Shown here in pieces: positions 1-5,695 of a stretch of DNA of 8,395 bases (its first letter is position 1; every line of letters starts with the position of its first letter). The notes beneath the pieces are model-generated. The model was not told the DNA's origin and made no database searches. It saw nothing but the letters and a program-made list of their open reading frames with translations. The stretch lies in the NCBI GenBank assembly GCA_017883485.1, contig JADGNM010000096.1, positions 1-8,395 on the forward strand. The letters run 5' to 3'. The position numbers and the translations under genes are program-made. Source of the DNA: Methanosarcina sp. (lineage in GTDB: Archaea > Halobacteriota > Methanosarcinia > Methanosarcinales > Methanosarcinaceae).

Positions 1-36
1 GTTTTGGATTCATGAAGTGGGTTTTGGGACAGCCTG
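1..36. mobile_element. possible terminus of an insertion sequence extending left of the window
   Basis: Read on the minus strand, the bases near position 36 run GGCTGTCCCAAAACCCA towards the window edge. From memory, this resembles terminal inverted repeats of several IS families. No transposase is visible because the element would lie outside the window, and no target duplication can be checked. The ten bases AAGTGGGTTT occur at about 16-25 and again at about 64-73, which may be chance. The call is weak. Confidence 0.25.
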
Positions 37-86
37 CTTACCTCCTTATTTTTGGACTTATTTAAGTGGGTTTAATTATCGCCATT

Positions 87-221
87 CTAAAAAGATAATT
101 CGAATCCATGTATTTTGAAATCATTATCAAACATTAGTACGCCCTTCATTTCAAGTCGTTTCATTAGTGCAAAAATATTAGTTTCTGAAATATTTGATGG
201 AAAGAACCCGCACTGCTCTTT
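87..221 (-). pseudogene. C-terminal fragment of a PIN-domain (VapC-like) protein
   Basis: This minus-strand frame ends with a TAG at 87-89 and reads ALMKRLEMKGVLMFDNDF, then KIHGFELSF. That pattern matches the end of PIN-domain ribonucleases: an alpha helix of the AL-x-KRL type, a short strand, an acidic FD-x-DF motif carrying late active-site aspartates, and a terminal GFE segment. Only about 35-40 residues are present, against roughly 130-150 for a whole VapC. An in-frame stop lies upstream at 222-224, and no start codon or antitoxin gene is visible. It is probably a dead fragment left by rearrangement downstream of the truncated binding-protein gene. The family assignment rests on a short match. 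Confidence 0.5.
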
Positions 222-233
222 CTATCCTTTGAC

Positions 234-1232
234 TCAGTTCTTAGAATAAGGATTGAATTGATTCGTATAGATATCAGATGGCTTGAATTGCCCTTCCTTT
301 ATCTTTCCATCCTTCACAAGCCAGTCTATCCAGAACTGCGCATCGCTGTCAGCCAGAAGCGCATGATCTCTTACGCCGAAGCCCTTCCAGTATTTCGCAA
401 GGTCAGGATTTCCACCTTTATCCTTGAGTACCTTTGCAGCCAATTCTTTTGCTTCTTTGGGATGTTCCTTTGCCCAATAGGCTGCTTTTGCGATCCCTTC
501 TGTAAAGCGCTTGACTGCTTCAGGATTATCTTTCAGGAATTTCTCAGATGTGAAAAGCACACAGTGCGTCTGGTCCCCAATAATATCATAATCAGAGAAC
601 AGTACTCTTACTCCCTTGCCCGCTTCTATCTTGTCAACAACAACACCAAGAGGAGCTACCACATCCACCTGTCCTTGCTTCAAAACCTGCTCATGTTGAG
701 GTATGGGTATTTGAACGAACTGCACATCTTTGTACGCGATGCCATTTCTTGCGAGGTATTCACGCGTAATATAGTCCACATGCGCACCTATGGTATTGAC
801 TGCTATCTTCTTCCCTACGAGATCCTTTGCGCTTCGTATGCTGCTGTTCTCAAGTACAATCCATTTTGATAGGTAAGGTGTTCCCTCATACCAGCTCTCC
901 GGTGAATTGCCCATGGGGGCTGCGAAGGCTTTGATCTCGCTACCTCGCGCCTTAGCATTAATTATGGATACCCAGGCTGAATGTCCGATATCCGGCCTGC
1001 CTGAGGCTACAGCTATTATGTCTTCCGTGCCTCCAGTATATGAACCAGCCCTTGTGATATTGATACCTTTTAAATATCCAAGTTCTTTTGCGAACTCGTA
1101 GGGCTCTACGATTGTACTGGAAGAGAGATACCGGATCGTGATCTCTTTTTGTGATCCTGTATCACTTACTTGCGATGTCGGATTTGTTGATTTTGTTTCC
1201 TGTTTCGGTTCCGCTTTAGTGTCCTTGACCAA
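234..1232 (-). pseudogene. NitT/TauT-type (NMT1-like) ABC substrate-binding protein, 5' truncated
   Basis: The reading frame encodes a periplasmic-binding-protein fold of the SsuA/TauA/NMT1 type. These proteins capture a small solute (nitrate, sulfonate, pyrimidine and similar) outside the cell for an ABC importer; the substrate cannot be told here. A Thr/Ser/Gln-rich linker typical of the stretch just after a lipoprotein cysteine is followed by EITIRYL, a GYLKG segment, SGRPDIG, SAKDLVGKKIAVNTIG in the hinge region, and a helical C-terminus containing NPEAVKRFTEGIAKAAYWA. The mature domain looks intact and ends with TGA at 234-236. The start is missing: no signal peptide or lipobox precedes VKDTKAEP. 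Upstream of about 1232 the frame runs into transposase DNA read in another frame. The only available start is a TTG at 1265 inside the transposase, with no properly spaced ribosome site. Any product would probably stay in the cytoplasm. In intact operons of this kind it would follow the permease. Confidence 0.85.
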
Positions 1233-1917
1233 CAGAAAACCATTTATCAAAAACCACTTTTTCAATTCCTGGCAAAATGTCTTTTACAATTTCAAGCATT
1301 GGAATCGTAACATTTTCCGGAGTAAGTCCCTTTCTCGGATATGCTACACTTGCAAAAACAGGATTTCCAGTTTCTTGATCCTGGGCAAATAATGTTTTTA
1401 TACCATTCATACTGATATTTCTTGTAGGGTGTTTATCCTTGCCAATTTTTGATTTTCCAAAATACGCTATAAAATGGCCATCAAGATTGATGATTTTTCC
1501 TTTGAAAATTCCTAATTTATTAAATGCTTTGGCACTGAAAATTTGAAAGTCCTCGGCACAGGAAACTGTAATTTGATCAAGAAATTTATGAAGATAACTC
1601 TTTGATGGCATTTTTGAAAATCCGGCAATAGCGGCAATGCCATAATCTTTGAGAATCTCTCCCTTACTGACACGTTTTTTCCCAACAATGGCAAGAAATA
1701 TGATAACTAAAACACTCTGAAGTACTGATATGCCATTTTGTTTTTTAATTCCGAGGGAGGATACGAGTTGACCTATTCCCAATTTCAAAAGATATGGTAA
1801 GAGTAAAAATACTCCGCCATAATTTGTAGTAAATCCTTTCGTCAGAAGATCTTCAGGGTCTGTTTTTTCTACTTTAGGTTTTATTTCTCTGTCAATGGCT
1901 TCTTTTTCGTTTTTTTT
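1216..1917 (-). pseudogene. transposase, DDE catalytic part (second frame), 3' truncated
   Basis: This frame, minus one relative to the upstream HTH frame, begins to make sense at the A8 run and continues through an N-terminal segment with NYGGVFLLLPYLLKLGIG, typical of a DDE-transposase-associated region. It reaches the catalytic core with INLDGHFIAYFG (first probable catalytic Asp), TGNPVFASVAYP, and VVFDKWFSVG (second probable Asp). Coding then ends after three unrelated codons at a TAA at 1216-1218, which lies inside binding-protein sequence. The expected third acidic residue and the C-terminal domain are missing, so the enzyme cannot be active. An internal TTG at 1788 could be taken as a start, but homology-like sequence continues upstream of it, so the frame should be joined to the HTH part. 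Confidence 0.7.
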
Positions 1918-2354
1918 AAAGTAATACCATGCTCAGAAAGTACTCGTCCGACGCTTCTTGCACTTATTTTATTGCCTTCATTTTTTAATAAATTTGCTAT
2001 TTCATACATGTCCTTTTCTGGATCTTTAAATCTTATATCTACGATTCGTTTTTCAATTTCTTCTGTACGTTTGCTTTTGGTTTTTGGTCCTCTTGGATTG
2101 TCCTTAAGTCCGTCCCATCTTTCTTTTTCCCATGCATTTAGATACTCGTTACCAGTCTTGCGAGTGTACCCATATTTTGTACATATTTCTTCTCTTTTCT
2201 GGGAACTTAGATTGAGTTCTCGAATCATCTCGTATCTTTTCTGAGTCGGATCTTCAAGGTCTATTTCGAAAGTTCTTTTTTTCTCTCCTTTTACAATTAT
2301 TACGCTCATATATGTAACATGTTTTTTGGCACTAATAATGGTTATTGTGGCCAT
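1881..2354 (-). CDS. transposase N-terminal helix-turn-helix part (first frame)
   Basis: The product is a highly charged DNA-binding segment with a helix-turn-helix of the homeodomain-like/HTH_32 kind. The stretch LSSQKREEICTKYGYTRKTG forms a first HTH. A second follows, spanning DMYEIANLLKNEGNKISARS with GRVLSEHGI after it. This is the usual two-HTH head that binds IS ends. The likely true start is the ATG at 2307-2309 (MSVIIVKGEKK), not the ATG at 2352, because the first 15 residues look unrelated; neither has a clear ribosome site. The frame stops at 1881, shortly after an A8 run. A minus-one slip there joins it to the catalytic part. It is part of a truncated element and on its own would only be a DNA-binding protein. 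Confidence 0.65.
   Translation of the reverse strand: MATITIISAKKHVTYMSVIIVKGEKKRTFEIDLEDPTQKRYEMIRELNLSSQKREEICTKYGYTRKTGNEYLNAWEKERWDGLKDNPRGPKTKSKRTEEIEKRIVDIRFKDPEKDMYEIANLLKNEGNKISARSVGRVLSEHGITLKKTKKKPLTEK
1910..1917 (-). other. A8 slippery run, candidate -1 frameshift site in the transposase
   Basis: On the minus strand the codons TTA AAA AAA ACG contain the heptamer A AAA AAA in the zero frame, which is a textbook minus-one slip site. Slipping back one base joins the HTH frame, which would otherwise stop at 1881, to the DDE frame. Many insertion sequences use such a signal to make the full transposase. A simple indel in the homopolymer would look the same. I see no strong stimulatory hairpin downstream. 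Confidence 0.5.
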
Positions 2355-2544
2355 AGTCCCATGTATGTGGTTTGCTTTTTCATGAAATAAATAAGCATTT
2401 TGATAGAAAACACATCTAATAAGCTATATGTTTGAATTGGAAATTATAGGTCAATGCCAAAATAGTAGTTACATATAAGAAATGAATGTGGGCCAATGTA
2501 ATGCGATTTCTTACTGGGTTAAAAGAAAATCGGGAGCTATTTAT

Positions 2545-2634
2545 TTATGTGGAAATCCCTGATATAAGTAGAAAAACAAGCAGAGCTATGAATTTTCTAA
2601 GAGTTCGCCGTAAACTTTGCCTCTTCCCTGACAA
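2545..2634 (-). pseudogene. ABC importer permease, first 29 codons only
   Basis: This short frame overlaps the end of the ATPase gene by 38 bases and is easily missed. It starts at TTG 2632-2634, seven bases after a strong ribosome site AGGAGGTG (2642-2649). It encodes a basic head (SGKRQSLRRTLRK) followed by a hydrophobic stretch, FIALLVFLLISGIST. That is how NitT/TauT (SsuC-like) inner-membrane permeases begin: a cytoplasmic basic leader, then the first membrane helix. It then meets TAA at 2545-2547. The remaining roughly 220 residues, including the EAA loop that contacts the ATPase, are absent. The position between ATPase and binding protein is where the permease is expected. The identification relies on context and the ribosome site because the fragment is short. 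Confidence 0.6.
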
Positions 2635-3388
2635 TATACCCCACCTCCTGCCTTAGCTTAATAAAATCCTGAGAAGTCCTGAAATCTTCTGACCTTGGCC
2701 TTGATAATGGAATATCTATTATACTTTTTATTATACCTGGTCTTGCTGACATGACTGCTATCCTGTCAGCCAGAAAAACAGCTTCTTCAATATTATGAGT
2801 GACAAATAATACTGTTTTTTATGTTTCTTCCCATATACGCAAAACCTCACCCTGCAGCGTATCCCTTGTCTGGGCATCAAGAGCAGCGAACGGTTCATCC
2901 ATCAACAAAATATCAGGATCATAGGCAAGAGCCCTTGCAATAGCTACACGCTGCTTCATCCCGCCACTGAGTTGATATGGATAATGATTTTCAAAACCCG
3001 AAAGACCGACAAGAGAAATATATTGTTTGCATATCTCCGTCCTTGTTTTCCTCGGGACACCTTTTTCCTCAAGTCCGTATACTATGTTTTCTGTTACAGT
3101 TCGCCACGGGAATAATGCATAACCCTGGAATACAATTCCGCGATCCTGGTTCGGGCCAAACACTTGTTTTTCATCTATGTAGATGCTTCCGCAGGACAGT
3201 TTTATAAGACCACCCAGTATCTCAAGGAATGTTGATTTTCCGCAACCGCTCAGGCCAACGATTGAGAGAAACTCACATGTTCTGATCTCAAGATTTATTC
3301 CACCCAGGGCTTCCACGCAACCATTCCCATTATTTCCATTTTGGCTGAGGAAGACCTTCGTTATGCCCTCTACTTTCACTTTGATCAT
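2597..3388 (-). pseudogene. NitT/TauT-type (SsuB/TauB-like) ABC importer ATPase with one in-frame stop
   Basis: This is the nucleotide-binding subunit that powers import through a permease partner. Visible motifs are Walker A GLSGCGKST (residues 45-53), Q-loop VFQGYALFPW (87-95), the signature LSGGMKQRV (140-148), Walker B ILLMDEPFAALD (160-171) and a D-loop. Codon 190 is TAA (2819-2821). Directly after it, in the same frame, the sequence continues KTVLFVTHNIEEAVFLADRI, which supplies the H-loop His and the rest of the domain, and ends at TAG 2597-2599. The total of 263 codons is the normal family length, so a single base change, for example AAA or CAA to TAA, explains the break. The 189-aa product lacks the H-loop and would not hydrolyse ATP normally. 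The ATG overlaps the radical SAM stop as ATGA, indicating an operon. A base-call error is the main alternative. Confidence 0.9.
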
Positions 3389-4542
3389 GTTCTTCCAGCC
3401 ATTTCATCAAAATACAGATAATTCCGTGACAGAGGAAGCTCTTTCAAATGGTCAACTGTGTAATCGTATTGCTGCCAGATATCTACGAGCTTCCTGCCAA
3501 GATTTAGGTGCCATGAAGGCTGTGGTGTCCTGTGTCCTTCCAGCTTTGAACCTGAATTGGGTGTCCACGGCATGGGGAAAGCAAGTACATTCTTTGACGC
3601 AAGATATTCTGCACCGCGAAGGAACGAGTCTTTTGATTCAAGACCTGAGACGAACATAGACCTGACTTTTCCATGTTCGAATATACTGCCTGCATATTCC
3701 AGCGCTTTGCAGTAATTCTCCCAGCCGATAGTTCTTGATTTTCCAGGGCAGATGCCTGCGAACAGGTTCCTGTCCCATACTTCGAGATTAAAGGCCACTG
3801 AATCAAACCCTGCTTTTTTTAAGTTTTCGATCTTTTTAAGGTCAGTCGGAGCCGATATGACAACAGTTCCGGGCACATGGTCATTTCCTGTATGCTCTTT
3901 TACCTCTTTTGCAACATCGATATAATACTCATGTTCTTTTCCGTTCGGATGCATGCCGCCTGTCAGAAGAAGCTTATCCACAACGCCTTCTTCGATCGCT
4001 ACCTGAAACGTTTCTGCGATATGTGAAGGCGTTTTCAGGCCAATTACATCTTCATTATATGTCTTCTTGGTATGCACAAGATTGCAGAACCAGCACTCCT
4101 CACTTGTCTTATAATAATCGCAATAGTTACTGTATGCGACAATGAGAGCATCTTTTGATACATTCTGACCGATCTGGGACATGAGAATGTCATCGGCTGT
4201 CTTTTTATCATAGAACCCGGGCCTGTTGTTGTATTTTACATCAAGAACATATTTTCCATTATATTCCAGAAAGAGTGAGCCGTTGTTCCTTTTTACAAGA
4301 TACGGTGACGCACTGCTCTTTTTGAAGGGCACGAGCATTCCGTCCTCAAGTATGATCTCGGCAGGAAGCTTCTGGTGTTCATGTGATTCAAGGTCAAAAT
4401 CAAACACACCATGGATTTGCTCTTTGTATTGTTCTCCCACGCCAGAAAAGGCAGATGTATCTATGTTTATGCCATCTATAAGGAGTTCAGCTTTAATTTC
4501 CAGTGCGCTGAGCGTTCTTCCGTTTACCTGATATTCTTTCAT
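3385..4542 (-). CDS. radical SAM enzyme with a CX8CX2C cluster motif
   Basis: A 385-residue protein. The central motif CDYYKTSEECWFC gives Cys141, Cys150 and Cys153, which should bind the [4Fe-4S] cluster that cleaves S-adenosylmethionine. The spacing, eight residues between the first two cysteines, differs from the canonical CX3CX2C. Later barrel-type elements follow: LLLTGG (191-196), in the place of the SAM-binding GGE-like motif, VVISAPTD, and NLEVWD (252-257). An N-terminal domain of about 120 residues precedes the barrel and I do not recognise it. The start is the ATG at 4540-4542, preceded by AAGGA at about four bases, not the TTG 48 bases upstream, which would add a leader overlapping the promoter repeat. 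It shares ATGA with the ABC ATPase, so it probably made or used what the importer carried. The reaction and substrate are unknown; a biotin-synthase-like barrel is my best structural guess. Confidence 0.85.
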   Translation of the reverse strand: MKEYQVNGRTLSALEIKAELLIDGINIDTSAFSGVGEQYKEQIHGVFDFDLESHEHQKLPAEIILEDGMLVPFKKSSASPYLVKRNNGSLFLEYNGKYVLDVKYNNRPGFYDKKTADDILMSQIGQNVSKDALIVAYSNYCDYYKTSEECWFCNLVHTKKTYNEDVIGLKTPSHIAETFQVAIEEGVVDKLLLTGGMHPNGKEHEYYIDVAKEVKEHTGNDHVPGTVVISAPTDLKKIENLKKAGFDSVAFNLEVWDRNLFAGICPGKSRTIGWENYCKALEYAGSIFEHGKVRSMFVSGLESKDSFLRGAEYLASKNVLAFPMPWTPNSGSKLEGHRTPQPSWHLNLGRKLVDIWQQYDYTVDHLKELPLSRNYLYFDEMAGRT

Positions 4543-4580
4543 TAATTCCTTGAAGGAAAGCAAAGTATATGGAAGTAGAT

Positions 4581-4630
4581 AAATCAGCAAGTGTTGTCGA
4601 ATTTATTCGGAAAATAGAAAGATTGAGGCA
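4581..4630 (-). promoter_or_regulatory. 50-bp direct repeat copy 1, putative promoter of the radical SAM operon
   Basis: It matches the second copy at 5393-5442 at 43 of 50 positions by direct comparison. Read on the minus strand, the core TTTTCCGAATAAAT can serve as a BRE/TATA element. CGAAT-AA-ATTCG within it is a small perfect inverted repeat that could bind a regulator. The expected transcription start about 25 bases downstream falls near 4578, giving a leader of roughly 35 bases before the ATG at 4542. It begins six bases after the stop of the upstream Fe-S protein gene. The promoter role is inference. Confidence 0.55.
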
Positions 4631-4636
4631 TACATC

Positions 4637-5341
4637 TTAGATTTTTCGCCCGGTCGGGCACACTATCATGCACTGGCTGCATGATGAATATCCATACATG
4701 CTGTTTTGTGGTTTAATCACTTCGTTGCACTTCTCCCATGCGATCCCCTCATTGGAAAGGGCTTTTCCCGGACATGTCCTGATACATGCCTGACATGAAG
4801 GAGGACATAATTCCTGTGCTTCTTTTTCAGTTATCTTCCGATCAGGTTTAAGCTCAGCATTGGTTATCACCGCTGCTACACGCTGCCTCGGTCCAAATCT
4901 AGGCGTTATCAGAAGGCGGCTCTTTCCAAAAATACCAAGACCAGCTTCAACGGCCGCATGCCTCGTTGATATACCAAATAGCTTCGGATATATATTCATG
5001 TAATCCCCACTTTTTCTAAGTTCAGGGTCAAAGTTGCCGATCCTGTGTGGTATCACAACCGCACTGTATCCCTGGTCGTCAAGTAGTCTACCAATATCAT
5101 AAGCTATCTGGTTATGATACATATTCAGGGTAATATGATGCAGCGCCGAGAGTAGAAGATTAGGCTTGATTGTATCCGGAAGCACCCTCACGCCAACTAC
5201 TATTACTGATTTTGCACCGGGGAGCAGATTTTCAGGTCTTTTATCCCCAGGATAGTCCTTGAACCTTTCTGCTGAGGCTATTCCCACGAGGTCAGCACCA
5301 CATTTTTTTGCGGCTATTTTAACTGATTTTTCTGATATCAT
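4637..5341 (-). CDS. QueG-like double [4Fe-4S] protein (epoxyqueuosine reductase-related)
   Basis: A 234-residue cytoplasmic protein. The N-terminal part (about 1-160) carries QueG/DUF1730-like features: GADLVGIASAERF, PGAKSVIVVGV, and the HAAVEAGLGIFGKSRLLITP stretch with the conserved AGLG-x-GK core. Two ferredoxin-type clusters follow: Cys179, 183, 186 and 190 (CPPSCQACIRTCP), and Cys205, 221, 224 and 228 (CSQCMIVCP). The protein ends six residues after the last cysteine. True QueG is a cobalamin-dependent reductase of about 350 residues with extra C-terminal repeats. This short form resembles the related redox proteins of anaerobes, so queuosine synthesis should not be assumed. The start is ATG 5339-5341 with GGAAGGT upstream. 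It is flanked by the two copies of the 50-bp repeat, suggesting co-regulation with the radical SAM gene, for which it may be an electron donor (inference). Confidence 0.75.
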   Translation of the reverse strand: MISEKSVKIAAKKCGADLVGIASAERFKDYPGDKRPENLLPGAKSVIVVGVRVLPDTIKPNLLLSALHHITLNMYHNQIAYDIGRLLDDQGYSAVVIPHRIGNFDPELRKSGDYMNIYPKLFGISTRHAAVEAGLGIFGKSRLLITPRFGPRQRVAAVITNAELKPDRKITEKEAQELCPPSCQACIRTCPGKALSNEGIAWEKCNEVIKPQNSMYGYSSCSQCMIVCPTGRKI

Positions 5342-5392
5342 TTTTACCTTCCATTCCCTCCAAAATTTTTTCTAATCTATTTAAGCTCAGAG

Positions 5393-5442
5393 AAATCAGC
5401 AACTATTGTCGTATTTATTCGGAAAAACGAAAGATACAGGCA
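5393..5442 (-). promoter_or_regulatory. 50-bp direct repeat copy 2, putative promoter of the QueG-like gene
   Basis: This is the second copy of the element at 4581-4630. It shares the core TTTTCCGAATAAAT and the downstream TTGCTGATTT on the minus strand. The inverted repeat is imperfect here (CGAAT-AA-ATACG). With a start about 25 bases beyond the TATA-like AATAAAT, the leader to the ATG at 5341 would be around 45-50 bases. Conservation of sequence around the expected start site as well as the TATA region suggests a shared regulator or a recent duplication. Confidence 0.55.
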
Positions 5443-5451
5443 AAACCATTA

Positions 5452-5466
5452 TTTTTTAAAAAAATC
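5452..5466 (-). terminator. T-tract terminator after the suf operon
   Basis: On the minus strand the sequence CGATTTTTTTAAAAAAT lies about 20-35 bases after the stop of the small membrane-protein gene and just before the next putative promoter. Archaeal transcription usually ends at such U-rich tracts without a strong hairpin. Position and composition fit, but there is no direct proof. Confidence 0.45.
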
Positions 5467-5487
5467 GTTTATATTGTCTCAATACAG

Positions 5488-5682
5488 CTAATCCAAATCC
5501 TCCCTCAACTGCGCTGCTTTCGTAAAAAAGCTATCCGTGGAATAATGAAGCATAAGGCTGGATGCGAGCAACAATGAAGACGCGGCAGCTATCGAAACGA
5601 TAGCAACTGGCATCCCCATCTCAAGCTTTCCCGATCTTGAATAGATGGTATGTCCAGCTATTGCAGTCATAACCACGTGCAT
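5488..5682 (-). CDS. small membrane protein of unknown function, third gene of the suf operon
   Basis: A 64-residue protein with one clear membrane segment, about residues 24-46 (MPVAIVSIAAASSLLLASSL and onwards). It has a mostly polar N-terminal part with three lysine/arginine residues just before the helix, and a charged C-terminus ending REDLD. The ATG at 5680-5682 is 13 bases after the sufB stop. A TGAGGA ribosome site overlaps that stop, so translation is probably coupled. I do not recognise the family. Location suggests a link with Fe-S assembly, but the order could be incidental. A second ATG four codons in (MTAIAG) is a possible alternative start. Confidence 0.55.
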   Translation of the reverse strand: MHVVMTAIAGHTIYSRSGKLEMGMPVAIVSIAAASSLLLASSLMLHYSTDSFFTKAAQLREDLD

Positions 5683-5695
5683 CAGCAGTTATTCC

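Larger units (their letters stand above)
1228..2544 (-). mobile_element. truncated insertion-sequence remnant splitting the ABC importer operon
   Basis: This block lies between the surviving first codons of the permease (ending at 2545) and the binding-protein gene (resuming near 1232). It contains a transposase in two frames whose C-terminal third is absent. The right boundary is set by where permease-like sequence stops. The left boundary is where transposase homology stops and binding-protein sequence begins, about 1225-1233. I could not find matching terminal inverted repeats or a target duplication, which fits an element that lost one end by deletion. Positions 2355-2544 hold no gene and presumably contain the element's surviving end. 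The IS family was not identified with certainty. Confidence 0.65.

Noticed and set aside
200..222. Hairpin terminator (GAAAGA / TCTTTC arms) after the binding-protein gene
   Set aside because: The stem has only six pairs, the loop is long, no T-tract follows on the minus strand, and it overlaps the PIN-like fragment.
258..869. Long plus-strand open frame opposite the binding-protein gene
   Set aside because: It is antisense to a well-supported domain, its translation has no recognisable motif and is rich in Cys, Tyr and Leu, and it lacks a ribosome site.
1233..1265. New signal peptide for the binding protein created from out-of-frame transposase DNA (KKWFLINGFLLV)
   Set aside because: The hydrophobic run is only about ten residues, there is no lipobox or cleavage site, and the TTG start lacks a properly spaced ribosome site.
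2355..2544. Small gene or RNA in the gap upstream of the transposase
   Set aside because: No frame with a start and ribosome site, no stable symmetrical structure and no recognisable RNA were seen; it is best explained as the non-coding end of the element.
2819..2821. Recoding of the in-frame stop as pyrrolysine in a methanogen-like genome
   Set aside because: Pyrrolysine uses TAG; this codon is TAA. The neighbouring importer genes are also broken, so ordinary pseudogenisation or a base-call error is simpler.
3504..4531. Several open frames overlapping the radical SAM gene on both strands
   Set aside because: They are shadows of a strongly supported coding frame and show low-quality composition with no motifs.
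4637..5341. Calling this gene queG and assigning queuosine synthesis
   Set aside because: The protein is about 100 residues shorter than QueG, and no queuosine or archaeosine genes are nearby, so only a family-level call is justified.
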